Source: Alviniconcha marisindica (Eukaryota > Mollusca > Gastropoda > Provannidae). Taken from it: DNA of 64,000 nucleotides. The position numbers and the translations under genes were made by a program. Each line of letters begins with the position of its first letter. The stretch's first letter is position 1. The notes beneath the pieces were generated by a model that worked only from the letters and a program-made list of their open reading frames with translations, searched no databases and was not told the DNA's origin. The stretch is taken from assembly GCA_018857735.1 (NCBI GenBank), contig JABMCL010000953.1, forward strand, positions 417,001-481,000, read 5' to 3'. Positions 11,669-21,829 of this stretch are shown here, piece by piece.

Positions 11669-11763
11669 ACTTCGGAAGATTATTTTTTTTTGGGGGGGGG
11701 GGGGGGGTCACAGGAATTTATGAACGCAGGACTTCTTTTTTGTGTACGTTTGTTGTGACGGTC

Positions 11764-12152
11764 TGAAAATGGACCCACTCCATACTGAAAATGGGCCCAC
11801 TCCGTACTGAAAATGGGCCCACTACATGCTGAAGATAGACCTACTCCATACTGAAGATGGACCCACTCCGTACTGAAAAAGGACCCATTCCATACTGAAG
11901 ATGGACCCACTCCATACTGAAGATGGACCCACTCCGTACTGAAAAAGGACCCACTCCATACTGAAAATGGACCCATACTGAAATGGACCCACTCCATACT
12001 GAAAATGGATACATGCAAAAAATGGACCCTCCATACTGAAAATGGACCCACTCCATACTGAAGATGGACCCACTCCATACTGAAAATGGACCCACTCCAT
12101 ACTAAAAATGGACCCACTCCATACTGAAAATGGACCCACTCCATACTAAAAA
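11764..12152. repeat. 22-bp minisatellite, ~17 units
   Basis: Units of aaaatggacccactccatac plus tg. Because 22 leaves remainder 1 on division by 3, the minus-strand frames (WSGSIFSMEWVHFQYG...) run through all three phases. They are not genes. Confidence 0.93.
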
Positions 12153-12590
12153 TGGACCCAGTAGCCTACGTTTGTTTTCAGTTCCAGATGCCCTGTGCTC
12201 TGGCAGTGTTGCTGTGGACTGTGAAGAGAAAAGTTAATTTTTTCATCAAATGTTATGTTAAATCTGCAGACCAGTGACAGTCTATTTAGCGCGTATCGTT
12301 AATGTAAAGCACACCGTCTGTATTTTCAGTTCAGACCCATACGTCACGTAGGCCCGAAGATCTCAGCGGGTTGTGCGCATAATGTCTACAACTTTAGTGG
12401 AGCGTACCCGTATCATTATCAGTACACACGAGGTACATGCCGGTAGGAGCCACTGGTGTCTCTTTAGCTCAGTGATGTCACTGCGTGTGGTCGTATGCAT
12501 GTGCACATGTGTGTCGACATAGCCTGCGTCACATCAAAGACTGCTAGTCAGTGACACAGTTATATAATGTAACCAAGGCTATCCGGGGAG
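12153..12590. other. Unique stretch, no gene seen
   Basis: Normal-complexity sequence with no long frame, no recognisable element and no splice-bounded exon. Confidence 0.4.

Positions 12591-12629
<39 letters not shown>
12591..12629. repeat. (GT)n microsatellite
   Basis: About 19 GT units. Confidence 0.95.
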
Positions 12630-12630
<1 letters not shown>

Positions 12631-12888
12631 GGGCGGGTAACTTTGTTATGCCTGCCCCACCTCACACCCCTCTCCAGTGCTTTCTGTTTATCTTTGCTCT
12701 CTCTGCCTTCTTTAACTTACGCTTCTGATCCTTTACTCTCGAGGTAGCGTTAAAACTCGTCTTTTATTTAATTTTCGTGTTAAATGTCTTGTTGGCAGAA
12801 ATGTGCACGCTTCAGTTATATCCTTAACCATTGGATGCGGCAGAAATCCCGTCAGCCCGTTCTTAATTTGGCGAACCGGCTGTTAGTT

Positions 12889-13010
12889 CGCTGAACATAC
12901 TTCGGACGGTTCGACGAACTATAATTCGTTTCTTAATTGAGCTCAGGTGAACTTTTAGTTCGACTAACATTGTTGGGACAGTTCGACGAACTAGACTTCG
13001 TTTCTTGATG
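12889..13010. repeat. ~60-bp direct duplication
   Basis: Two diverged copies containing ttagttcg..., gttcgacgaacta and ttcgtttctt. Each copy holds the inverted repeat gttcg/cgaac. Confidence 0.7.
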
Positions 13011-13081
13011 GATTATGATGAGATGCAAGATTCAGCCCGAACTTGCGGCAGAAGCGCAGCAGACAGCATGATCCAAAATGT

Positions 13082-13386
13082 CCGCCCACACAACACAACA
13101 CGACACGACACAACACGACACAACACCGCTCAGCTGTGTCAATGGGGCACACTTCCACAGCACTTGTTCGGCCACACAACACAACACAGCACAACACAAC
13201 ACAGCACAACACAGCACAACACAACAACATCACAGCACAGCACAACACAACACAACACCGCTCAGCTGTGTGAATGGGGCACACTCCCACAGCACCTGTT
13301 CGGCCACACAACTCAACACAACACAGCACAGCACAGCACAGCACAGCACAGCACAACACAGCACAACACAACACAACACAACAGCG
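13082..13386. repeat. (CAACA)n/(CAGCA)n pentamer array with nested duplicate
   Basis: A pentanucleotide (acaac/acagc/acgac) array in which a ~50-bp insert (cgctcagctgtgt...cggccac) occurs twice, at about 13125-13175 and 13258-13310. Frames rich in CAVLCC or HNTTQH are low-complexity shadows. Confidence 0.9.
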
Positions 13387-13477
13387 CTCAGCTGTGGGGC
13401 CGCGCGGGACACGTGGTTAGGAGATCGAAGATGGTACACAGAGCGACTTAGTCATAATGGCAGGCAGCCGGCCGCTG

Positions 13478-13728
13478 TGTTGTGGGGGACGTGTGTGTAA
13501 GTGTGGCTGTGGACCAGTGGAAGACGAAGCAGCTAGAGGACCAGTGTGTGTTGTGGGGGACGTGTGTGTAAGTGTGGCTGTGGACCAGTGGAAGACGAAG
13601 CAGTCAGTGGACCAGTGCGGGACGTGTGTGTAAGTGTGGCTGTGGACCAGTGGAAGACGAAGCAGCTAGTGGACCAGTGTGTGTTGTGCGGGACGTGTGT
13701 GTTGTGCGGGACGTGTGTGTTGGGCTGA
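13478..13728. repeat. ~68-bp minisatellite x3+
   Basis: Units contain gtgtggctgtggaccagtgg and aagacgaagcag. The array ends in shorter gtgttgtgcgggacgtgt copies. Confidence 0.88.
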
Positions 13729-13814
13729 ACTCTGAACATTAAGCCTTCATGGCCACCCTGTTCTCAGGAATGGGTCGGATCAATTTTCCCGTCAAAGCTG
13801 GTTGCTTGGTTTGC

Positions 13815-15040
13815 ATGTCTGTCACAGCCTGTCTGTCTGTCTTTCACCGTCTGTCTATCACTGCCTTTCTGTCTCTCACTGCCTGTCTGTCACTGTCTGT
13901 CACCGTCTGTCACTGTCTGTCACCGTCTGTCTCACATTGCCTGTCACTGCCTGCTTGTCTGTCACTGTCTGTCACCGTCTGTCTCTCATTGCCTGTCACT
14001 GCCTGCTTGTCTGTTATTGCCTGCCTGTCACTATCTGTCATCGCCTGTCTGTCACTGCCTGTCTATCATCGCCTGTCTGTCTGTCACAGCCCACCTGTGA
14101 GTCTGTCTGTCTGTCACTGCCTGTCTGTCTGTCACTGCCTGCCTGTGTGTCTGTCACTGTCTGTCTGTCACTGCCTGTCACTGCCTGTCTATCATCGCCT
14201 GTCTGTCTGTCACAGCCCAAGTGTGTGTCTGTCTGTCGGTCACTGCCTATCTGTCTGTCACTGTCTGTCGGTCACATCCTGCTTGCTTGTGTTTCTGTCA
14301 CTGTCTGTCTATCACTGCCTGTCTGTCTGTCACTGCCTGCCTGTGTGTCTGTCACTGCCTGCCTGTATGCCTGTCTGTCATTGTCTGTCACTGCCTGTCT
14401 GTCTGTCACTGCCTGCCTGTCTGTCACTGCCTGCCTGTATGTCTGTCTGTCACTGTCTGTCACTGCCTGCCTGTCACTGTCTGTCTGTCACTGCCTGTCT
14501 GTCACTGCCTGCCAGTCTGGCACTGCCTGCCTCCTCTGTCACTGTCTGTCTGTCACTGCCTGCCTGTCTGTCACTGTCTGTCTGTCACTGCCTGCCTGTC
14601 TGTCACTGTCACTGCCTGTCTGTCACTGTCACTGCCTGCCTGTCTGTCACTGTCTGTCTGTCACTGCCTGCCTGTCTGTCACTGCCTGCCTGTCTGTCAC
14701 TGTCTGTCTGTCACTGCCTGCCTGTCTGTCACTGTCACTGCCTGCCTGTCTGTCACTGTCTGTCACTGCCTGCCTGTCTGTCACTGCCTGCCTGTCTGTC
14801 ACTGTCTGTCTGTCACTGCCTGCCTGCCTGTCTCTGTCTGCCTGCCTGTCACTGTCTGTCACTGCCTGTCTGTCATTGTCTTCCTGTCTGTCTGTCACTG
14901 TCACTACCTGTCTGCCACTGCCTGCCTATGTGTCTGTCTGTCACTGTCTGCCTGTCTGTCACTGTCTGTCTGTCGGTCACTGTCACTGCCTGTCTGCCAC
15001 TGCCTGCCTATGTGTCTGTCTGTCACTGTCTGTCTGCTTT
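13815..15040. repeat. 1.2-kb (TGTCTGTCACTGCC)n minisatellite
   Basis: Built from tgtctg, tcactg and cctgcc words in irregular 4-bp multiples. The + strand lacks the letters for stop codons in the core words, so two overlapping open frames of 482 and 434 codons arise (Cys/Leu/Ser/Val only). No domain, no GC-to-codon bias and two equally long frames argue against coding. Confidence 0.93.
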
Positions 15041-15230
15041 GGTTTCTCTGTGCGTCGTTCGTTGGTTGACTTGTTTAACGCCGAGTTGTTCCCTGGGATG
15101 TACTGACGGGGAAGGAGATCGCGGGGTGGGTGGGGTATTCAGCGGCTACTCTGTCGTCACCAGCATGGTCTTGGGTAGCTGCCGTGAGACATGCTAACGT
15201 TTCCTTCATTGTCTGGGGCAGAGTCACGTG

Positions 15231-15342
15231 ACAGTGTCCACAAACCACAACTCTTAAAGAGAAAGGAGAGCTGAAGAGGGTAATCGAACCCACGCCATCC
15301 GCTCACCAACCTAACGCCTTACCGCTAGGCCAAACCGGCTCA
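15231..15342 (-). mobile_element. SINE family 2 head, minus strand
   Basis: Read on the minus strand it shows gccggtttggcctagcggta (A-box region), gtgggttcgattac (B box), then agctctcctttctc and ttgtggtttgtggacactgt. This matches 29151-29275. Its A-box half has been amplified into the adjoining array. Confidence 0.8.
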
Positions 15343-15836
15343 CCATCCAACCTAGACTTATTGCTAGGCCAAACCGGCTCACCAACCTAACGCCTTACCG
15401 CTAGGCCAAACCGGCTCACCATCCTAACGCCTTATTGCTAGGCCAAACGGCTCACCAACCTAACGAGCGGCCAACCGGTCACCACTAGTTACAGGCAAAC
15501 CGGCTCACCAACCTAACGCCTTATTGCTAGGCCAAACCGGCTCACCAACCTAACGCCTTATTGCTAGGCCAAACCGGCTCACCAACCTAACACCTTATTG
15601 CTAGGCCAAACCGGCTCACCAACCTAACACCTTATTGCTAGGCCAAACCGGCTCACCAACCTAACGCTTACCGTAGGCAAACCGGCTCACCAACCTAACG
15701 CTTTACCGCTAGGTCAAACCGGCTCACCAACCTAACGCTTTACCGCTAGGTCAAACCGGCTCACCAACCTAACGCTTTACCGCTAGGCCAGACCGGCTCA
15801 CCAACCTAACGCCTTACCGTTAGGTCAAACCGGCTG
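15318..15836 (-). repeat. ~37-bp array made of the SINE A-box segment, ~14 units
   Basis: Each unit on the + strand reads ggctcaccaacctaacgcct then ta(c/t)(c/t)gctaggccaaacc. Its reverse complement is the tRNA-like 5' end (gccggtttggcctagcggta) of the adjacent SINE. No unit carries a B box. Units vary at ttattg/ttaccg and several are shortened near 15460-15500 and 15665. Confidence 0.9.
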
Positions 15837-15840
15837 TGCG

Positions 15841-16060
15841 TTGACTGTGTTCGTGGTAAAGTGGCTTGCACACCGTGTTCTCAGTCATTCCTACAGAGCA
15901 CAGCCCGCTTTTGATCACGCCAATAAATGTAGGACCTGTATGATGGATGCCCCTCGTTTCCTGTCCCCGACCACCGCCAGGCAATTGACAAGTCGTCCCC
16001 GTGGGCAGGCAGCAGTGCGCATGTCCCTGCCAGGGTGCCAGTAAACAGCCAGCTTAGTTA
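15841..16060. other. Unique stretch between arrays
   Basis: A 67-codon + frame (15841-16044) with no recognisable features; no gene supported. Confidence 0.4.
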
Positions 16061-16068
16061 GCGGTGTC

Positions 16069-17066
16069 GCACGTGTCGGGGCCTCAGGTCTGACACATAA
16101 TACACTCCTGCTTTATGAACAGACGTGTCAGGGCCTCAGGTCTGACACGTAATACACTCCTGCTTTATGAACAGACGTGTCAGGGCCTCAGCTCTGACAC
16201 ATAATACACTCCTGCTTTATGAACAGACGTGTCAGGGCCTCAGGTCTGACACATAATACACTCCTGTTTCATAAACAGACGTGCAGGGCCACGGGTCTTA
16301 CCATAATCACTCCTGCTTTATGAAAGACGTGTCAGGGCCACGGTCTGACACATAATACCTCCTGCTTTATGAACGACGTGTCAGGGCCTCAGGTCTGACA
16401 CGTAATCACTCCGGCTTTATGAACAGACGTGTCAGGGCCCAGGTCTGACACATAATCACGCTGCTTTATGCAGACGTGTCCGCCTCAGGGTCTGACACAG
16501 TAATACACTCCTGCTTTATGAACAGACGTGTCAGGGCCCAGGTCTGACACATAATACACGCCTGCTTTATGAACAGACGTGTCAGGGCCTCAGGTCTGAC
16601 ACATAATACACGCCTGCTTTATGAACAGACGTGTCAGGGCCTCAGGTCTGACACATAATACACGCCTGCTTTATGAACAGACGTGTCAGGGCCACAGGTC
16701 TGACACATAATACACGCCTGCTTTATGAACAGACGTGTCAGGGCCTCAGGTCTGACACATAATACACTCCTGCTTTATGAACAGACGAACACACGCAACA
16801 AGTTCCTAGGAGAGGTCTGACACATAATACACTCCTGCTTTATGAACAGACCCGGTCAGGTGCCTAGGAGAGGTCTGACACATAATACACTCCTGCTTTA
16901 TGAACAGACGAACACACGCAACAAGTTCCTAGGAAGGTCTGACACATAATACACTCCTGCTTTATGAAGAGACGAACACACGCAACAAGTTCCTAGGAGA
17001 GGTCTGACACATAATACACTCCTGCTTTATGAACGGACGAACACAGGCAACAAGTTCCTAGGAGAG
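16069..17066. repeat. ~52-bp minisatellite, ~18 units, two unit types
   Basis: Type 1: acgtgtcagggcctcaggtc + tgacacataatacactcctg + ctttatgaacag. From about 16780 the first part is replaced in several copies by gaacacacgcaacaagttcc + taggaga, giving a longer type 2. Each unit contains the short inverted repeat gtgtcag/ctgacac. Confidence 0.93.
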
Positions 17067-17184
17067 CGGGCCGTTTCGTTCATTGGTCCTTCCGTCTGTA
17101 ACTGTCCCCCTTTCTCCGTGCTACACGCTTCTCTGCAGGCCACAGCTGTCTCCAGCCTGCTTCAAGCAAATCGATTTGACTCTC

Positions 17185-17191
<7 letters not shown>

Positions 17192-17246
<55 letters not shown>
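17192..17246. repeat. (GT)n microsatellite
   Basis: About 27 GT units. Confidence 0.97.
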
Positions 17247-17389
17247 GAGTAATATTGAGTTACAGACGTCATTTGCTGTAGCTTGATTATGAACTGTGCA
17301 CGCCAAGGGCCAAGACCCCATCGTTGTCTGACTGTTCCGTTTGCTCGGAGGTGGGAGCTGGCAACTTCCACAATCTTCCTTCAAAGAAG

Positions 17390-17412
17390 GAGGGAGGGAG
17401 GGAGGGAGAGAG

Positions 17413-17462
<50 letters not shown>
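17390..17462. repeat. (GGGA)n/(GA)n microsatellite
   Basis: gggagggagggaggg followed by a GA tract. Confidence 0.95.
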
Positions 17463-17464
<2 letters not shown>

Positions 17465-18060
17465 TGGTTTGGAACGCCCAGGCAAGCACAGCGGCTATGT
17501 ATCAGGTGACTGAGAGAATGCGTAAGGGCCACCCTCGGTGAGACAGCACTGGAACTGTTTCAAGGGCAGCAGTTCCTACTGCTGAGAGACGGTCACGGGG
17601 TGGAGCGCATATCAGCTTTCCCGAGCGCGAAAATACCAGCCTGGAGTGAAATTCACTGGGAATGGTCTGCTCCGACCTGTGGATGTATAGTGGCGCTAGC
17701 AAAATGGAATCTGAAAATGGAAAAGCCCATATGCGCTCCACACCGTCTCTCAGAAGTTACCCCAACGTCGCCTTTAAACGGTTCCAATGTTCGTCTGACT
17801 GACGATGGCCCTCTCTCGTCCTTTCAAAAACGATCGTCTAGCGCTTCCTCTTTCCACGCCTGTTTCCTCCTCGCGACTGATGTTGTGGTGTCCTTGGTCT
17901 GGTGCCCGCAGGTGGTGTCTCAGTATAGTTTTTCCATTCAGCAACACGCCCCCAACAAACACCGTAAGCTCATCTTTGCGGCGGCGAGGGGGGGGGGGGG
18001 GGGGGTGTGTGCTTGGAAATCGGGTGAACAGAATGGTTCAGTGCGTTCTGCTGAATAGGA
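17463..18060. other. Unique stretch, no gene supported
   Basis: Contains open frames up to 152 codons (17600-18058), but these run into a poly-G tract at about 17989-18006. They show no known domain or splice context. Confidence 0.4.
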
Positions 18061-18065
18061 TTGTT

Positions 18066-18352
18066 CACTGGACACACAGAGAAATGGGACTGACGCAGAC
18101 TGACTCACAGAGAAATGGGGCTGACGCAGACTGACACACAGAGAAATGGGACTGACGCAGACTGACACACAAGAAATGGGGCTGACGCAGACTGACACAC
18201 AGAGAAATGGGACTGACGCAGACTGACACACACAGAAATGGGACTGACGCAGACTGACTCACAGAGAAATGGGGCTGACGCAGACTGACACACACAGAAA
18301 TGGGACTGACGCAGACTGACACATACAGAAGTGGGACTGACGCAGGCTGACA
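18066..18352. repeat. 31-bp minisatellite x9
   Basis: Units of gagaaatgggactgacgcag + actgacacaca; variants ggactg/gggctg. Confidence 0.93.
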
Positions 18353-18404
18353 CAGACGTATGACGGCTGTTCACTTATTTTGTCAGCCGCGCCCACTCTG
18401 CGGG

Positions 18405-18762
18405 TCTCCTTTCTGTCCCGTGTGAAGGTCTTGTAAGCCCTGGTTTGAACTGTGTGTCTGTCTACCCTCTGTCCCGTGTCAAGGTCTTGTCGGCCCTGGT
18501 TTGAACTGACTGTGTGTCTGTCTCCTCTCTGTCCCGTGTCAAGGTCTTGTCAGGGCCCCGGTTTGAACTGACTGTGTGTCTGTCTCCTCTCTGTCCCGTG
18601 TCAAGGTCTTGTCAGCCCTGGTTTGAACTGTGTGCTGTTTCCCCTCTGTCCCGTGTCAAGGTCTTGTCAGCCCTGGTTTGAACTGTGTGTCTGTCTCCTC
18701 TCTGTCCCGTGTCAAGGTCTTGTCAGCCCTGGTTTGAACTGTGTGTCTGTCTACCCACTGGA
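18405..18762. repeat. ~57-bp minisatellite x6
   Basis: Units contain tctgtcccgtgtcaaggtct, tgtcagccctggtttgaact and a tgtgtctgtc spacer. Confidence 0.93.
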
Positions 18763-18910
18763 TATATTGACAGCGGCATTTCTTTCTTTCTTCAGTTTTA
18801 ACGTAGTGATTGTTGTCGCCATTGTTGGTGTTGCTGTTGGTGAGCCTCCAATACTGCTTGACAAACTGTCCCCGTGAAAACCAATACTCTTCGTTTTTGC
18901 CCCCTGTTCG

Positions 18911-19035
18911 CCCCCCCCCCCCCCCTTCCTCTCGCCCCCCCCCCCTTTCCTCGTCTTCCTTCTCCCATCCCTCCTTCCCAGTTCCCTTCCCTCCTTTCCT
19001 TGCCCCCCCCCCCCCCCGCCCCCCTCCCCCCGTTG
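18911..19035. repeat. C-rich low-complexity block
   Basis: Several poly-C runs separated by tcct/ttcc words. Confidence 0.9.
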
Positions 19036-19345
19036 CCCTGCTGGAATATAATTATATGTATATATAAGTCCGTTTCCTCCTAGGTGTAGGTGTGTTCTGT
19101 TCTCACGTCGGAGTGTCCCTGGTATTTGCCTCGGCTGTCGCTGTGGTTGTGCTGTCAAACAGCCACACTGCAGTGGCTAAACATCCAGGTGTTTGCCTTA
19201 AAAACCACAGGCTTGTAGGCTTCCCACCAGCCGTCAGATAACGATGTGATTTGGTGTCAGCTCCGTGAATAATCAGTCGCACGTAAACCACAGACCTACA
19301 GCAAGAGATTCATTTTAAACAACACAAAACAAAAACCTTCGTGTA
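19036..19345. other. Unique stretch, no gene seen
   Basis: Normal-complexity sequence with no frame longer than about 62 codons and no exon-like segment. Confidence 0.4.
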
Positions 19346-19416
<71 letters not shown>

Positions 19417-19470
19417 GCGCGCGGGCGCGCACACGCACGCAGGCGCGCGCACACACACACGCGCGCACAC

Positions 19471-19515
<45 letters not shown>

Positions 19516-19527
19516 CACACACACACA
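19346..19527. repeat. (CA)n microsatellite with CG core
   Basis: Two CA tracts flank a cgcgcgcgcgggcgcgc segment, a Z-DNA-prone arrangement. Confidence 0.96.
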
Positions 19528-19759
19528 GCAATTCTTTGACCTGCCCTATTTTTTTCTTATTTTTTTCTTCTGTTAATTAATTTGTTTCTTCGTGTAGTTC
19601 GGTATTTATCGATGTCTGACTTTTTGTTTTGTTGCTTCTACGCTATTTGTACCCGTGTTTAGCGTGGACCTATAGACGTAGGTCCGTGATGTTCAGTCCT
19701 CGTAGCACTCTCACGGTTCGCTGGGCGTTACGGAACACAGTCCGCTTTTATGCAGTTTA

Positions 19760-20158
19760 TTGCCCTGCTGGTGTCTCAGTGTCTCTATGCCCTGCTGGTG
19801 TCTCAGTGTCTCTATGCCCTGCTGGTGTCTCAGTGCCCTGCTGGTGTCTCAATGCCCTGCCCTGCTGGTGTCTCAGTGTCTCTATGCCCTGCTGGTGTCT
19901 CAGTGCCCTGCTGGTGTCTCAGTGCCCTGCCCTGCTGGTGTCTCAGTGTCTCTATGCCCTGCTGGTGTCTCAGTGACACTGTGCCCTGCTGGTGTCTCAG
20001 TGCCCTGCCCTGCTGGTGTCTCAGTGCCCTGCCCTGCTGGTGTCTCAGTGTCTCTTGCCCTGCTGGTGTCTCAGTGTCTCTATGCCCTGCTGGTGTCTCA
20101 GTGTAACTTGCTCTATTGTTAACCCTCCAGTGACACTATGCCCTGCTGGTGCTCAGTG
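19760..20158. repeat. ~22/27-bp minisatellite just upstream of exon 1
   Basis: Units of tgccctgctggtgtctcagt with or without gtctcta. Two longer copies near 20103 and 20158 end in gtaacttgctcta(c/t)tgttaa. The second of these supplies the pyrimidine-rich lead-in of the exon 1 acceptor, so the array reaches to within about 10 nt of the splice site. Confidence 0.9.
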
Positions 20159-20187
20159 TAACTTGCTCTACTGTTAACTCTGCACAG

Positions 20188-21248
20188 GTTTGAACCACCG
20201 GCCCCACGCTTCGCCCTGACCCTTCCCGCTGACGACACCGCTACACCATGGACCCCTTCGACCCCCTCTTCACTGTTGCTGACGACGACCCCACCACCGC
20301 CACCACCACCACCACCACCACCGCCGGCACCACCGCCATTGACTCGGCGAACCAGTACCTGTTGGACATTTTGGGAGGAGGGGACGATGCGACTGGAGGT
20401 GCGCCCCAGCTGTTGCCGCCTTCAGCCCCCCTTGGGGGGACGGCCCCCCCTTCGGGGGGGTGTGACGGTGACTTCAGTCAGGACCTGTGCGACTTGACCG
20501 GCAACACGAACCAAGACGCCGTTGACTTGACCGGCAACATGAACCAAGACACCGTTGACTTGACCGGCAACACGAACCAAGACGCAGTTGACTTGACCGG
20601 CAACACGAACCAAGACGCAGGTGACTTGACCGGCAACACGAACCAAGACACCACTGACTTGACCGGCAACACGAACCAAGACACCACTGACTTGACCGGC
20701 AACACGAACCAAGACACATTGACTTGACCGGCAACACGAACCAAGACATTGACTTGACCGGCAACACGAACCAAGACCCTGACTTGACCGGCAACACGAA
20801 CCAAGACACCACTGACTTGACCGGCAACACGAACCAAGACACCACTGACTTGACCGGCAACACGAACCAAGACGCAGTTGATTTGACCGGCAACACGAAC
20901 CAAGACGCTGGTGACTTGACCGGCAATAAGAAGCACAAGTCCTCGTGTGAGGTGTCTGGCGCTGGCAACGAAACTTTGTCTGACGTATGGGACAGCCGAG
21001 ACGATAAGGTACAGCGAGCCCCGTGTGACGTGACCGACAAAGTGAGCCGTGAGTCGGATGAACGGACCGGCATCGCCACGCCCACCGCAGACTCGATGCT
21101 TCAGGGGACGGAGCAGAGAGAGGGAGGCCTCCAGGGTCAGCATCTGGCCGCCCTCACACAAGACAGCAGCGGCGGGATCTCCGACGGAGTGGTGCTTGTC
21201 CGCGATCCTTTGGATGGGCAGTTGGAGACCAGCGCTAGCCCAGAACAG
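20188..21248 (+). CDS. Exon 1 (first coding exon) of an unidentified acidic protein
   Basis: Acceptor ctctgcacag ends at 20187; donor gaacag|gtaagg has its GT at 21249-21250. Translation starts at ATG 20248 in a strong context (acaccATGg). An in-frame TGA at 20191 excludes an earlier start in this exon. The product begins MDPFDPLFTVADDDPTT and has a Thr tract from a (CCA/CAC)n run. A Gly/Pro-rich linker follows, then about 13 copies of an 11-residue repeat (DLTGNTNQDxx, 20491-20912). A unique acidic stretch ending SPEQ closes the exon in phase 0. No signal peptide or membrane segment is visible, so a cytosolic or nuclear location is inferred. Unit 7 has lost one base (see the separate entry), so a literal reading stops at 20727 after 159 codons. 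I do not recognise the family; conserved exons downstream carry the better clues. Confidence 0.75.
20491..20938 (+). repeat. Coding 33-bp minisatellite (11-aa repeat)
   Basis: Units start gacttgaccggcaacacgaa. Lengths are 33 bp for units 1-6, 32 bp for unit 7, 30 bp for units 8-9 and 33 bp for units 10-13, followed by a degenerate 14th. All length steps except unit 7 are multiples of 3 and synonymous or near-neutral at the last two residues (AV, TV, AG, TT, I, P). This is what selection on the protein frame would leave. Confidence 0.92.
20689..20720 (+). other. One-base deletion (frameshift) in repeat unit 7
   Basis: The segment between caa and gacttg reads gacacatt here (8 nt), against gacaccact (9 nt) in neighbouring units. 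The upstream frame then meets TGA at 20725-20727. The downstream frame resumes the same DLTGNTNQD peptide and stays open to the exon 1 donor. It is either a sequencing/assembly indel or a true null or truncated allele. Confidence 0.85.
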
Positions 21249-21710
21249 GTAAGGTTAACTGGTTACTGGCTAGCCCAGCACATGTAACGTTAGTTGGTTA
21301 TTGGCTAGCCCAGCACAGGTAACGTTAGCTGGTTACTGGCTAGCCCAGCACAGGTAACGTTAGCTGGTTACTGGCTAGCCCAGCACAGGTAACGGTAGCT
21401 GGTTACTGGCTAGCCCAGCACAGGTAACGTTAGCTGGTTACTGGCTAGCCCAGCACAGGCAACGGTAGCTGGTTACTGGCTAGCCCAGCACAGGTAACGT
21501 TAGCTGGTTACTGGCTAGCCCAGCACAGGCAACGGTAGCTGGTTACTGGCTAGCCCAGCACAGGCAACGGTAGCTGGTTACTGGCTAGCCCAGCACAGGC
21601 AACGGTAGCTGGTTACTGGCTAGCCCAGCACAGGTAACGGTAGCTGGTTACTGGCTAGCCCAGCACAGGTAACGGTAGCTGGTTACTGGCTAGCCCGCGA
21701 GTTGTACAGG
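21234..21710 (+). repeat. 35-bp minisatellite containing the exon 1 donor, ~14 units
   Basis: Unit: gctagcccagcacag + gtaacgttagctggttactg. The first unit (21234) includes the last 15 exon 1 bases and the real donor (cagaacag|gtaagg). Later units, at exact 35-bp steps, repeat the same exon-intron boundary as cacag|gtaacg. Four units carry caggcaacg (GC instead of GT) and the second has cacatgtaacg. The last unit (21689) is diverged. Confidence 0.93.
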
Positions 21711-21829
21711 TAACGTTGACTATATGCAGCCGGCGAGTTCTAGAGACGGGCGGAGGGGACCTGCTCACGGTTCAGCCAGACATGAAGGGCCGGTCTGCTG
21801 TGACAGGAGAGCTGTCACGTGGTCTCTTC

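Noticed and set aside
13082..13386. Telomeric repeat
   Set aside because: The pentamers (CAACA/CAGCA/CGACA) differ from the metazoan TTAGGG/CCCTAA hexamer, and the array is internal and mixed with a duplicated insert.
13749..15197. 482-codon open frame on the + strand
   Set aside because: It consists of a Cys/Leu/Ser/Val readout of the TGTCTG/TCACTG/CCTGCC array; a second overlapping frame is almost as long (434 codons). No domain and no splice context.
20248..20727. A complete 159-codon protein ending in the repeat
   Set aside because: The stop follows a one-base loss in one unit, and the same repeat peptide continues in the next frame to a good donor. Truncation is more likely an indel than the native end.
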